42,670 nucleotides of DNA from Verrucomicrobiota bacterium (GCA_018240065.1 JAFEGH010000008.1:1-42670), one strand, 5' to 3'. Counted from the stretch's first letter, positions 1-8,103 are shown. The notes: generated by a model from the sequence alone, not told the origin. Made by a program: numbers and translations.

Positions 1-13
1 AAACGATCGGTGT

Positions 14-119
14 GCCCCCTCGCGCCGCTTCTTGCGGCTACGGGGGCTCGGGTGGTTTTGCATCCGCAAAACTTCACCCGAGACTCTCGTCACACACGCA
101 AGCCAAACTGTTGGCTTGC
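14..119. other. Cluster of three strong hairpins
   Basis: Three consecutive inverted repeats are readable directly. The first is 14-47: GCCCCC/GGGGGC outside and GCCGC/GCGGC inside, with a 5-base loop. The second is 47-82: CTCGGGTG/CACCCGAG, continuing through a TT bulge into GTTTTGC/GCAAAAC with loop ATCC. The third is 98-119: GCAAGCCAA/TTGGCTTGC with loop ACTG. With the terminator at 133-156 they make four stem-loops in 150 bases, downstream of the minus-strand tRNA genes. There is no open reading frame. They could be terminators of a gene entering from the left, a structured RNA, or a repeat cluster; the sequence does not decide. Confidence 0.6.
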
Positions 120-132
120 TCGCACCCAATAA

Positions 133-156
133 AAAAACCCGCTGACGCGGGTTTTT
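133..156. terminator. Bidirectional intrinsic terminator
   Basis: AAAAACCCGC (133-142) pairs with GCGGGTTTTT (147-156) around loop TGAC. The A-run and T-run make it a rho-independent terminator in either direction. On the minus strand it lies 4 bases beyond the 3' end of tRNA-Tyr and so would end the tRNA-Thr/tRNA-Tyr transcript. Confidence 0.85.
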
Positions 157-159
157 GAT

Positions 160-241
160 TGGGGGCGGTGTGACTCGAACACACGAAGACCGAAGCCGAG
201 GGATTTACAGTCCCTTGCAATTGCCACTATGCGACACCCCC
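160..241 (-). tRNA. tRNA-Tyr (anticodon GTA)
   Basis: On the minus strand the acceptor GGGGGTG (241-235) pairs with CGCCCCC (167-161), with discriminator A at 160. The anticodon loop reads CTGTAAA, giving anticodon GTA. The extra length (82 nt) is a long variable arm, as expected for a class II bacterial tRNA-Tyr. GTTCGAGTC forms the T loop. The 3' CCA is not encoded. It is co-directional with tRNA-Thr 20 bases upstream, so the two are probably one transcript. Confidence 0.95.
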
Positions 242-261
242 GAGAGGAAAGAAGGGAACGA

Positions 262-333
262 TGCTGGCGAAAGGACTTGAACCCTCAACCGTCCGCTTAC
301 AAGGCGGATGCTCTACCATTGAGCTACACCAGC
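262..333 (-). tRNA. tRNA-Thr (anticodon TGT)
   Basis: On the minus strand the acceptor GCTGGTG (333-327) pairs with CGCCAGC (269-263), discriminator A at 262. The anticodon loop CTTGTAA gives TGT (Thr). D-arm (TAGCTCAATGGTAGAGCA) and T-arm (GGGTTCAAGTCC) are canonical. Length is 72 nt with no encoded CCA. It precedes tRNA-Tyr in the same direction. Confidence 0.96.
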
Positions 334-386
334 GTTAAGATGAAAAAATCTAACATGATGCGACTTTTTTACTCAAGAAGTTTAAA

Positions 387-614
387 TCACATCACTGGAT
401 TTGGGGGCTCCTCAGGTGGAGTTTTAGGAGCGGAAGCCCTCTTAAAAAAAAGTGAAGAGACCTTGGAAGTTTCCTGCGTTGGCTGGGACTGGGAAGCTAC
501 CGAGGTCAACACCTGGGCGTTGATTTTTTTGTGCTTCTGCTTCATCTCGCAACACTTTTTGAACTTTTTCCCGGAGCCGCAGGGGCAGGGATCGTTCCTT
601 CCGACTTTATCCAT
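387..614 (-). CDS. Small SEC-C motif protein
   Basis: This 75-residue protein begins almost at once with a SEC-C zinc-binding motif: [16 protein letters not shown], that is C-x-C-x8-C-C. The same motif ends SecA and occurs free-standing in many bacteria, where it binds Zn2+ and is thought to contact protein or nucleic-acid partners. The rest is basic then Ser/Pro-rich, ending [13 protein letters not shown], and looks disordered. I chose the ATG at 614 because AGAGG lies 6 bases upstream; a TTG at 629 would add five residues. It sits upstream of, and co-directional with, the tRNA-Thr/Tyr genes. No enzymatic function can be assigned. Confidence 0.7.
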   Translation of the reverse strand: MDKVGRNDPCPCGSGKKFKKCCEMKQKHKKINAQVLTSVASQSQPTQETSKVSSLFFKRASAPKTPPEEPPNPVM

Positions 615-721
615 TGAGGACCTCTTCAAAAATGTTAGCTAGAATAGCCTAGAATTTCGATTCAGTCCACTAAAAATAGTAGGGGCTTTAATAGGGAAAA
701 CGTACAATTGTGCGCTGATTT

Positions 722-1480
722 ATGGATAAATTATTAAATTTACACTTCCCCGTAGCGCGACCTCCCTGGACTGGCCTGGGGCGCAGGCTTGAGAGCATGT
801 GCCGCAAGGCGCTCTATGAATTCGATCTGCTCAAAGACCAGAAAAAAGTAGCGCTGGCCTTAAGCGGGGGCAAAGACAGCCTGGCCCTGCTGTATCTGCT
901 CAAGGCGATTGCCGGCAGAGGGATTCCCGACTTCGAGCTAACGGCGATCCATGTCGGGGGGCCTTTCTCCTGCGGGGCCGGTGTCAGCGAAGGGTTTTTA
1001 AAAGGAATCTGCGAAGAGCTAGGGGTCGCCTACCTGTCCTGCGAATCGAAGCAAAAAAGGGAGACTCTGGAATGCTATAGCTGCTCCAGAGAGAGGCGAA
1101 CCCTCATTTTTGAGGCCGCGAAGAGCGTCGGGGCTACGACGGTGGCTTTTGGACACCATCGGGACGACAGCGTTCAAACACTGCTCATGAACCTTTTGCA
1201 TAAGGGGGAATTCGCAGCGATGCTCCCAAAGGTCCCGATGCATGACTATGGGGTGACGATCGTCCGCCCTCTCATCTATATTTCCGAGGACGAGATCCGC
1301 GAGTTTGCCAAAATGTACGGATTTGCCAGAGTCGTGTGCCAGTGCCCCGTCGGGCAGAACTCGATGCGCCGTCAGACCAAAGACCTTCTGGTTGAAATCG
1401 AAAAGAAATTTCCCAATGCCAGAGATAACCTCGGATCGGCGTCTCTTCTGTACGGGTCTCAAAAAGCTTTGAGCAAATAA
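722..1480 (+). CDS. ttcA: TtcA-like tRNA 2-thiocytidine synthetase (PP-loop ATPase)
   Basis: Predicted to adenylate and thiolate cytidine 32 of certain tRNAs in the cytoplasm. The PP-loop SGGKDS is at residues 48-53, a C-x2-C pair (C118, C121) precedes SRERR, GHHRDD lies at 144-149, and further cysteines are at C206/C208 (VCQCPVG). TtcA enzymes use such cysteines to hold a [4Fe-4S] cluster. At 252 aa it is shorter than E. coli TtcA (about 310), mostly at the C-terminus. The GHHRDD and C-x2-C motifs favour TtcA over TilS, which modifies the Ile-tRNA C34. No clear Shine-Dalgarno sequence precedes ATG 722, and ATG 797 is an alternative start. The gene stands alone, with the putP promoter downstream. 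Confidence 0.8.
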   Translation: MDKLLNLHFPVARPPWTGLGRRLESMCRKALYEFDLLKDQKKVALALSGGKDSLALLYLLKAIAGRGIPDFELTAIHVGGPFSCGAGVSEGFLKGICEELGVAYLSCESKQKRETLECYSCSRERRTLIFEAAKSVGATTVAFGHHRDDSVQTLLMNLLHKGEFAAMLPKVPMHDYGVTIVRPLIYISEDEIREFAKMYGFARVVCQCPVGQNSMRRQTKDLLVEIEKKFPNARDNLGSASLLYGSQKALSK

Positions 1481-1546
1481 CGCGTTTATTTTGCTACCTC
1501 TGGGAATGCGGATAATTCACAGACCAGCTATACGCTGTAGAAATCC

Positions 1547-1574
1547 TTTACAATTCGCTTAAGTCTAGTATAAT
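1547..1574 (+). promoter_or_regulatory. Sigma70-type promoter for the putP-like gene
   Basis: TTTACA (1547-1552), 16 bases, TATAAT (1569-1574). The -10 hexamer is perfect and the -35 matches 4 of 6. It lies about 85 bases upstream of the symporter start codon. Confidence 0.6.
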
Positions 1575-1659
1575 TTGCAAGATAATGGGATGCAGCCATT
1601 GAGGTTCTCTATTGCTCAATTCGGGCTGGAGCGATTGGCTGCTGAACAAAGAGAGAAAT

Positions 1660-3099
1660 ATGCACGTTGAAGAACTCCTTGCGGTGATCTGCTATTTTGC
1701 GATACTGCTGACGATTGGATTCATGTCCTATCGCAAACACATTTCTGCCACCGATTTCATCATCGGTAATCGTTCCATGAACTATTGGTTGACAGCGCTT
1801 GCGGCACATGCGAGCGATATGAGCAGCTGGTTGTTTATGGGATACCCGGCAGTTGTATTTACAGGGGGGTTGTTCAGCGGCTGGTCAGCAGTTGGTCTCT
1901 TAGTTTTCATGTATCTCAACTGGCAGCTCATTGCCCCTAAAATCCGTGTCGCAACAGAGCAATACAACAGCTTGACGTTCTCCTCTTTCTTCGAGAGCCG
2001 GCTTGCCGACACGTCAGGGACGATCAGAGTGTTCACTGCAATCATGTCGCTGATCTTCTATACGATTTACATCTCGGCTGGACTCGTGGGACTCGGGCTG
2101 CTGCTCGAAACCCTGTTTAACCTGAATTATTATTGGGGAATCCTAATTGGAATCGTCATTGTCGTGCCTTACGTCTTTTCCGGAGGGTACGTGACATTGG
2201 CGTGGATCGATCTGTTCCAGGGATTCTTTCTGCTTGGAGTGATCATCTTCGTCCCCTTTTACATGCTAGGCGAAGTGGGAGGTTGGAAAGGGATTTCCGA
2301 GGCAGTCACCGCCAAAAAACTGCAGATGACCTTCTTCCCTGATTTTTCCGCAAAGACCATTTTGGAAATTATAGGGATGACGGCAGGATGGGGACTGGGC
2401 TATTTCGGCCAGCCGCATATCGTCACGAAATTCATGGGGATCCGCAATGTCCATGAGATCGTCAAATCAAAAAGGATCGGCATGAGCTGGATGCTGCTGT
2501 CCTTGAGTGCCGCGACATTTGTCGGCCTCGTCGGCATCGCTTTCTTCTCAAAAGGGCTGCATGATACCGAGCTTGTTTTCATCGACATGGTGAAAAACAC
2601 CTTCTCCCCTTTCCTGGTCGGATTCATTCTCTGCGCCGTGCTGGCCGCGACGATCAACGCGATGAGCTCTCAGGTGCTCGTGCTTTCTTCAAGCATCACG
2701 GAGGATTTTTACAAACGGATTTTCCGCAAGACAGCCTCTTCCAGAGAGCTTCTCATCGTCGCCAGGGTGGGGGTCATCATCGTCTCTCTGATCGCTTTTG
2801 TGATCGCCTATGGCAAAGTCAGCACGATCTATTCTCTGGTGCTGTATGCCTGGTCGGGCCTCGGCTCTTCGTTCGGTCCGCTGTTGCTGCTCTCTCTATA
2901 CTGGAAAGGGATCAACAAATACGGCGCCTGGGCGGGAATCCTTTCCGGAGGCATCATTGCGGGAGTATGGCCCTACTTCAATAAGATTCTCTCGATCAAC
3001 GTTGCGTCAATGCTGCCTGGGTTCATTTCCAGCTTTTCTTTGATCATCATTATCTCCTTGCTCACGCAGCGGAAAAAAGATACGGCGGTCAAGAGCTAA
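1660..3099 (+). CDS. putP: Sodium:solute symporter, PutP (SSS) family
   Basis: A 479-residue polytopic inner-membrane protein with roughly 13 hydrophobic segments, the size and pattern of SSS-family Na+/proline symporters. Family signatures visible are the early SATDFIIGNRSM stretch, AAHASDMSSWLFMGYP, and GWGLGYFGQPHIVTKFMGI. It would import proline or a similar amino acid with Na+, which suits an amino-acid-scavenging intracellular bacterium. The reading frame is open back to TTG 1612, but ATG 1660 follows GAGAGAAAT and gives the conventional N-terminus MHVEELLAVICYFAILL. Substrate is inferred from family resemblance, not proven. Confidence 0.88.
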   Translation: MHVEELLAVICYFAILLTIGFMSYRKHISATDFIIGNRSMNYWLTALAAHASDMSSWLFMGYPAVVFTGGLFSGWSAVGLLVFMYLNWQLIAPKIRVATEQYNSLTFSSFFESRLADTSGTIRVFTAIMSLIFYTIYISAGLVGLGLLLETLFNLNYYWGILIGIVIVVPYVFSGGYVTLAWIDLFQGFFLLGVIIFVPFYMLGEVGGWKGISEAVTAKKLQMTFFPDFSAKTILEIIGMTAGWGLGYFGQPHIVTKFMGIRNVHEIVKSKRIGMSWMLLSLSAATFVGLVGIAFFSKGLHDTELVFIDMVKNTFSPFLVGFILCAVLAATINAMSSQVLVLSSSITEDFYKRIFRKTASSRELLIVARVGVIIVSLIAFVIAYGKVSTIYSLVLYAWSGLGSSFGPLLLLSLYWKGINKYGAWAGILSGGIIAGVWPYFNKILSINVASMLPGFISSFSLIIIISLLTQRKKDTAVKS

Positions 3100-3102
3100 A
3101 GA

Positions 3103-3119
3103 CAGTCATTAAATGACTG
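3103..3119. terminator. Hairpin after putP
   Basis: CAGTCATT (3103-3110) pairs with AATGACTG (3112-3119), immediately after the putP stop codon. There is no T-run directly after it, so it may be a weak or rho-assisted terminator or a 3' mRNA-stabilising hairpin. Confidence 0.35.
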
Positions 3120-3127
3120 GCTGTAAC

Positions 3128-3173
3128 TATACTCGAACAAATTCAAAATTTGTTTTGAAGTTATTTGGGTATA
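3128..3173. repeat. 46-bp palindromic repeat (dispersed family, copy 1)
   Basis: Half-sites 3128-3148 and 3153-3173 are imperfect inverted repeats (17 of 21 matching) around TTTG. Read on the minus strand, the right half (TATACCCAAATAACTTCAAA...) matches the left end of the element at 12565 in 18 of 20 positions. A related half-site lies at 27480-27500. It sits between putP and surE. Confidence 0.7.
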
Positions 3174-3238
3174 CCTTAAAATAGTTGCAGTCTCATTTAG
3201 TTTTTTCTGGTATTATTTAACTTTTTTTGGAAATCCAC

Positions 3239-4024
3239 ATGCATAAGAAACCGAAAATTTTAGTCACCAACGATGACGGCATCATGGCCCCGGGCCTGAA
3301 ACATTTGTGGGAGGCTTTGGTCGATGTAGCCGACCTCTATATCGTCGCGCCTGCGACTGAGAAATCAGGAGTCGGCCTTGCCATCACGATCCGCGACCCG
3401 ATCCAGGTCCAGCCTGTGGAATGGGAAAAAGGAACGAAGGCATGGAAAGTCACCGGCACCCCGGCAGACTGCGTCCGGATGGGCATGAGCGTGATTTTAG
3501 ACTCTCCTCCTGATTTGATCGTCTCCGGGATCAACCGCGGTTCCAATTCAGGCCGCAACGTTCTGTATAGCGGAACTATCGGCGGCGTGATCGAAGGCGC
3601 CCTCCGCAACGTCCCGGGCATCGCGTTTTCCTGTGTGGATTTCATGAACCCCGATTATAAGAAGACGCTGCATCTGATCGCCCCGCTTGTGAAGCACATG
3701 ATCGATCACCCGCTTCCCAAAGGAACGCTGCTGAACGTCAATTTCCCCGACACAGAGGAGATCCTCGGACTCAAGATGGCTCGTCAGGGCAGAGGATTCT
3801 GGATTGAAGATCCCGATGCAAGGGTTCATCCAGAAGGCCATTCTTACTATTGGCTGGGAGGCAAGTGGCACGAGCATGAGGAAGACGAAGAAAGCGATGT
3901 CCACCTCTTGAGGCAGGGTTTCGCGGCGGCTGTCCCCATCCATATCAGCGAACTGACGGATCTGGCCCACTTCCACGAGCGCAAAGAGCGCTTCAACAAC
4001 CATTTTTCTAGGGAGCGTACCTAG
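3239..4024 (+). CDS. surE: 5'/3'-nucleotidase SurE
   Basis: A 261-residue SurE phosphatase, dephosphorylating nucleoside 5'- and 3'-monophosphates in a divalent-metal-dependent way. The N-terminal metal-binding motif TNDDG is preceded by KILV; PATEKSGVG, the GTPADCVRMG segment and SGINRGSNSGRNVLYSGTIGG form the conserved active-site region. Length is usual for the family (about 250-260). The frame opens at TTG 3227, but ATG 3239 gives MHKKPKILVTNDDG, the standard N-terminus, with TTTGGA upstream. Its 3' end overlaps the convergent lipoprotein gene by 17 bases. Confidence 0.95.
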   Translation: MHKKPKILVTNDDGIMAPGLKHLWEALVDVADLYIVAPATEKSGVGLAITIRDPIQVQPVEWEKGTKAWKVTGTPADCVRMGMSVILDSPPDLIVSGINRGSNSGRNVLYSGTIGGVIEGALRNVPGIAFSCVDFMNPDYKKTLHLIAPLVKHMIDHPLPKGTLLNVNFPDTEEILGLKMARQGRGFWIEDPDARVHPEGHSYYWLGGKWHEHEEDEESDVHLLRQGFAAAVPIHISELTDLAHFHERKERFNNHFSRERT

Positions 4025-4433
4025 GATTTACTTGCTCTCTCTTTCGAGCGAGAGCGCGCTCATAAGCATCGAGGCGGACCAGCGCCTCGTGCTGGGCGCG
4101 TTCGATCACTTCTCTTCCCCCTTCGATGGCATAGATGCGGCGCAACTCTTCTTCAAGACGAATATCAGCGGTATTTTCAACAAAGGCGATCTCGCTTAAA
4201 GCCTCATCGACATGCTTCTGCTGGAACTCGCGCGCTTCGATCATCAGTGTGATCAGCGATTCAAAATGTTTCTTCAGCAGCGGCTCTGCGCGAAGAAGCT
4301 GTTGCCGGTTTTCAACTTTCATCAATTCGAGAGTGAGCAGACGGCAGCGCGCCTCCCCTTCCCGCTGAAATTCTTCCGACGAATTGGGTGAACAGCTGCA
4401 CAACAGTAAAAGCAGCACTAACGCATATCTCAT
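4008..4433 (-). CDS. Small predicted lipoprotein, helical
   Basis: A 141-residue protein with a short lipoprotein signal: MRYALVLLLLLCSCSP, hydrophobic core then a lipobox-like LLCSC. After the cysteine it is almost wholly charged and helical (EEFQREGEARCRLLTLELMKVENRQQLL, here given only as its character: E/R/L-rich), consistent with a periplasmic coiled-coil lipoprotein. Its start codon overlaps the stop of the dipeptidase gene upstream (ATGA), so the two are translationally coupled. Convergent overlap with surE at the 3' end. The pairing suggests a cell-envelope role, but no family is recognised. Confidence 0.75.
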   Translation of the reverse strand: MRYALVLLLLLCSCSPNSSEEFQREGEARCRLLTLELMKVENRQQLLRAEPLLKKHFESLITLMIEAREFQQKHVDEALSEIAFVENTADIRLEEELRRIYAIEGGREVIERAQHEALVRLDAYERALARKREQVNPRYAP

Positions 4434-4996
4434 CTTTCTAGCTCCTCAAGCGAGCGGTCTTCGATCGGATACTTTTCTCCCTCAGCATCATCAAAATGCC
4501 ACCACTCCGTCGGCAGGGGAATGAACCCGTGCTCTAGCATGATATTTTCCAAAAGCATGCGATTATAAATGACTTCTTTTGGCAGCCTCTCATAATCGCG
4601 GTGGGCCTTCTGTGTAAAGTCATCGAAGTCTGTGGGCATCAAGAGCTCCCTGCCCTGTTTGTCGACCAAAGTCAGATCGACTGCAGCACCTCTATTATGG
4701 CGCGAACCGACGTCAGGAGGGGCGACATAGCGATCGTCGGGCATCAGCTCCCAGAACACCTTTTGAACAGAGAGGGGGCGGTATCCGTCCCAAAGCTTTA
4801 GGCCAAGGCCGATCTTCTCCAATTGCGACTGGATCGCATCCAGCTTGAGGGCGACCTTTCGCCTTAAGAAGCATTTGGCCCGGGTATAAACGGGCCTGCC
4901 GACAAAGTTATTCGACGTGGCATAGCGGATATCGACGAGAATGCGGGGATTGATCGAATGGATGTCGACAAGATCGGAATCTTGGGATTGTGACAT
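4430..4996 (-). CDS. ddpX: D-alanyl-D-alanine dipeptidase (VanX/DdpX, peptidase M15D)
   Basis: Predicted to hydrolyse the dipeptide D-Ala-D-Ala. Zn2+-ligand motifs are present: SRHNRGAAVDLTLVD (S-x-H-x6-D) and the C-terminal EWWHFDDAEG carrying the catalytic Glu and third ligand His. KLWDGYRPLSVQ gives the usual substrate-side Arg. There is no signal peptide, as for cytoplasmic VanX. I chose ATG 4996 (AAGG about 10 bases upstream) over GTG 5005. It is 188 aa, close to VanX (about 200). There are no vanA/vanH-type neighbours, so recycling of peptidoglycan dipeptide is a better guess than vancomycin resistance. It heads a two-gene operon with the lipoprotein. Confidence 0.88.
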   Translation of the reverse strand: MSQSQDSDLVDIHSINPRILVDIRYATSNNFVGRPVYTRAKCFLRRKVALKLDAIQSQLEKIGLGLKLWDGYRPLSVQKVFWELMPDDRYVAPPDVGSRHNRGAAVDLTLVDKQGRELLMPTDFDDFTQKAHRDYERLPKEVIYNRMLLENIMLEHGFIPLPTEWWHFDDAEGEKYPIEDRSLEELER

Positions 4997-5050
4997 TGGC
5001 CTCACCTTAAAAGAATGAAAGGGAGGTTACTGACTGATCGGAAAATTGTC

Positions 5051-5083
5051 AAAAACTGAAGGGGGCCAGGTATCGCCCCCTTC
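5051..5083 (-). terminator. Intrinsic terminator of glgB
   Basis: GAAGGGGGC (5058-5066) and GCCCCCTTC (5075-5083) form a perfect 9-bp stem with an 8-base loop. Read on the minus strand it is followed by AGTTTTTGAC, a T-run, 13 bases past the glgB stop codon. Confidence 0.85.
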
Positions 5084-5095
5084 GAATAAGAGAAA

Positions 5096-7840
5096 TTATG
5101 TGAATATCTCTTCGAGCATGATCGATGTGAAGGGAGGCAAGCGGAGCTTAAGGTGTGTAGGCCGTCCGGAGCTGTGCTCGCGCACTACCTCGACAGAAGC
5201 ATTCACTCTTCCCTTACCGCCGTAATTTGCATCGTCAGTGTTGTAGACCTCTTTGACCCCGGTCAATTTTGCGAGTTCAGGAGCATGGGATTGATCAGGC
5301 AATGGAATCATGTATTCTGAGAAGTCTCTATCGGAAGTATTGAAAACACAGGCATACTGCTGGCCAGATCCTCTGCGGTGGAAGCAAAGCACAGCATTAT
5401 CGGTGTCCGTATGGAACCAGTCCATACCCGCGTCGGTTTGATCCCACAGGCCGGGATTGTGCAGATAGAGTTGATTCAAATCTCTGCGGCTTGCCTGAGC
5501 TCCTCGATGGAAATGGTATTCCGATGGATTGGTTGAAGGATCGAGCTCTTCCCACTGAACCGAAGCTCTGGGCTTGGCAGACGGATTTTCCATATCCTGT
5601 TTCAAACGCCAGTGCCACTCATCACTTTGCAGGAGCTCATTACCCATGAAGTCAAGAGTAGGACCTCCCCCGCGGAGCAATTGATAGGCAAGAGCCATTC
5701 GGCCGTTTGCAAATTTCTCTTCTCGGGTGCTTCCCGCCATTTTCGCAAAGATCGTCCCTTTGGCGTTAGCGTTTTCATCGTGCGAATAAGGAAGAACGAC
5801 CTGTCCTCGGGGGCGACCGTCGCTGCTGCCATCGACACTCTTCATCGTGTGAGTGAATAAATCAAAAGTGCCCAAGCCCTCTTCAGGCTTCAGCAGTCTT
5901 TCCTGAGCGGACTTCTGCCAGAAACTCAAGGAATCGTTCATCCAGCCCATATGCCAAGTCGCATCGAAACCAAGGCCGTGGCTCCTGGAATGCACGCCTC
6001 TTTCATAGGGACTGCGTGTGACATTCGGAAACGCGGAGGATTCTTCCGCCATCGTCAGAACACCGGGATATTGCTTATGGACAAAGGAGTTAAAGTTGCG
6101 AAGGAAGGATTTTGCAGCGAGATCGACCTCGGTCCCTTTGTAGTTCTTCCGGTTGCCGTTTGGACGATCGTAGTTCATGTACAGCATAGAGGCAACGGCA
6201 TCGACCCGCAGACCGTCAAGGTGCAGTTTCTTTAAAAGAAAGTCGGCGTTCGAAGCCAAAAAGTCCTGAGTGAATTTTTTCTTAAAATCGAATACTTTCG
6301 TTCCCCAGGTCGGGTGAGACGCATAATTGGGGTCTTCATCTTCGAACAATGGAGATCCATCAAAGTCAGAGAGCGCGAATTTATCCAAGGCAAAGTGGGC
6401 TGGAACCCAGTCAGCTATGACGCTGATCCCTTCTTTGTGCATCGCATCGACAAAGAATTGAAAATCTTCCCAAGTCCCCATTTCACTATTTGGAGCGAAG
6501 AAACTAGTGATCTGATAGCCCATGGAAATTGGCTGCGGGTGGGAAAATAGCGCCATCAGCTCGACCGCGTTATAGCCATTTTCACCGCAATACTGAGCCA
6601 GTAGCGGTGCAAGCTCGCGCCAGTTGAGAGTCTCCCCTGTCGATTTTTTCTTCCATGTCGAAGGGTGGATTTCATAAATCGCGAGTGGACTTTTGGAAAT
6701 GCTCCGAGTGGCGCGGGTTGCCATCCAGGCTCCATCTGTCCAGGCGTAATCTTTATCGGCATCGAAGACCATTGATTCGTGGTTGTCTTCGATTTTTTCT
6801 CTGTCAGGATGTCCCTCTAGAGGCTTGCGGCTGTGGATGAGGTTTTGGAAGGCGAAAGGATCGAGTTTTTTGACAGGCTCTCCCCCGCCTTTGCCAGTCA
6901 CCATGAGGTGATAGGAGCGGCCAGGCTTTGCATGCTGGGTCTCGACCGTCCAAACCCCATCAGACCCTTTGATCATCGGGATAGAATGTTGAACATGGCC
7001 AAATGCTGTCAAATTAAGCTTGATTTCGCGGGCATTGGGAGCGTAGACGCGAAATGTTGTTCTGCCAGTTGAGCTGTTGAAATGGGCGCCCAGCGTTCTA
7101 TATAGGTCGGGGTTGATATCGCGGCCATAGAATGGCGGCTGGAATCCAAGTGTGTTCAATTGCTTCTGGACTGCAAGAGGCATCGCATTAAAGAGAACTT
7201 TTACCTGGAAGCGATTGAGGCTTTTGTCAGCAAATTTTTCTAGGAAAAATTGCACTTTTTTTCCAATCAATGGAGTCACGTCCTGCTTTGCTTTAGATGC
7301 AGCGTTAAAATCATGGTCGAAGGCAATTTCCTCTATAATCTGCTCGACGATCGTTCCTTCTCTAAGCCCTAGCAGAGAGGGAAAACGTCGATCTAAAATG
7401 CTGTTGTCCACCTTTAGAAGCTGGCTGCCGTAGTTAACCTCTTTGGGGCTGCCTGAGGCAATCCATACCGCCTGATAAAGCTGATGGAGCATGTCTGGAT
7501 GAAGGATTTTCTTCAGTTCTTGCTTAAACTGCTTGGGAGACATTTGCGTCCGTTTTGCGCTGAGTTCTGTTAAAGACTGGATTTGCTTCTGAGCTGCTTG
7601 GGTTGGCGAAAGAACAACAGGGCGGAGTTTCGCTTCAATCTTTTTGAATAGATCTTCGATCTCGCCTTCTAATTTCCCTTTCCTGTGTTCGGAAAGAGAG
7701 GATGCAGTTGGGTTCAAGGGATTGAGTTCTGCGACGCAGTCCTGCATCCTTTCCAATTCATCCTGGATTTTACCTCTATCAGGCATAGAAACATTTGCAA
7801 GATATTCCGTCGCTCTTGAATAAACGGGCGTAGTAGTCAT
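5096..7840 (-). CDS. glgB: 1,4-alpha-glucan branching enzyme with N-terminal extension
   Basis: A 914-residue GH13 enzyme making alpha-1,6 branches in glycogen. Residues 256-330 are a CBM48-like domain (GRTTFRVYAPNAREIKLNL). The GH13 barrel follows, with ELMALFSHP, GYQITSFFAPNSEMGT, VIADWVPAHF, the nucleophile Asp in GLRVDAVASMLYM (D547), the acid/base Glu in MAEESSAFPNVT (E599 or E600) and the third Asp in LPYSHDE. Branching enzymes are usually 630-740 aa; the excess is an N-terminal region of about 250 residues, helical and charged, that I do not recognise. ATG 7840 is preceded by GGAG at 6 bases. It has its own promoter and terminator and is monocistronic. A second branching enzyme or a GlgE-pathway gene elsewhere is possible. 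Confidence 0.93.
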   Translation of the reverse strand: MTTTPVYSRATEYLANVSMPDRGKIQDELERMQDCVAELNPLNPTASSLSEHRKGKLEGEIEDLFKKIEAKLRPVVLSPTQAAQKQIQSLTELSAKRTQMSPKQFKQELKKILHPDMLHQLYQAVWIASGSPKEVNYGSQLLKVDNSILDRRFPSLLGLREGTIVEQIIEEIAFDHDFNAASKAKQDVTPLIGKKVQFFLEKFADKSLNRFQVKVLFNAMPLAVQKQLNTLGFQPPFYGRDINPDLYRTLGAHFNSSTGRTTFRVYAPNAREIKLNLTAFGHVQHSIPMIKGSDGVWTVETQHAKPGRSYHLMVTGKGGGEPVKKLDPFAFQNLIHSRKPLEGHPDREKIEDNHESMVFDADKDYAWTDGAWMATRATRSISKSPLAIYEIHPSTWKKKSTGETLNWRELAPLLAQYCGENGYNAVELMALFSHPQPISMGYQITSFFAPNSEMGTWEDFQFFVDAMHKEGISVIADWVPAHFALDKFALSDFDGSPLFEDEDPNYASHPTWGTKVFDFKKKFTQDFLASNADFLLKKLHLDGLRVDAVASMLYMNYDRPNGNRKNYKGTEVDLAAKSFLRNFNSFVHKQYPGVLTMAEESSAFPNVTRSPYERGVHSRSHGLGFDATWHMGWMNDSLSFWQKSAQERLLKPEEGLGTFDLFTHTMKSVDGSSDGRPRGQVVLPYSHDENANAKGTIFAKMAGSTREEKFANGRMALAYQLLRGGGPTLDFMGNELLQSDEWHWRLKQDMENPSAKPRASVQWEELDPSTNPSEYHFHRGAQASRRDLNQLYLHNPGLWDQTDAGMDWFHTDTDNAVLCFHRRGSGQQYACVFNTSDRDFSEYMIPLPDQSHAPELAKLTGVKEVYNTDDANYGGKGRVNASVEVVREHSSGRPTHLKLRLPPFTSIMLEEIFT

Positions 7841-7874
7841 ATTATTCTCCGAAAATTTTTAATTTTACAGGTTA

Positions 7875-7904
7875 ATTATATAATTTTAATTAGTATAATT
7901 TCAA
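7875..7904 (-). promoter_or_regulatory. Sigma70-type promoter for glgB
   Basis: On the minus strand: TTGAAA (7904-7899), 18 bases, TATAAT (7880-7875), about 35 bases upstream of the glgB ATG. The -10 is perfect and the -35 matches 4-5 of 6. The region is AT-rich, so chance matches are easier here. Confidence 0.5.
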
Positions 7905-8103
7905 CAAAAAAGAACCATAATATCGCATAGTTGCTAATTTAATTAACCAATTTCTTCAGCAAAATGTATATTTAAATTTTTATCTTTACGCTATACCCGC
8001 GAATTGGCCATATTAAATTACTGACTCTAAGCCACTAACGCGAATTATACAAATAAACGACTTATAATTAAACTCTTAGATACAATCTGCAGGAGCCTAT
8101 TCC

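Noticed and set aside
160..333. tRNA genes as an integrative-element attachment site
   Set aside because: No integrase, phage gene or direct repeat of a tRNA 3' end was found in the window.
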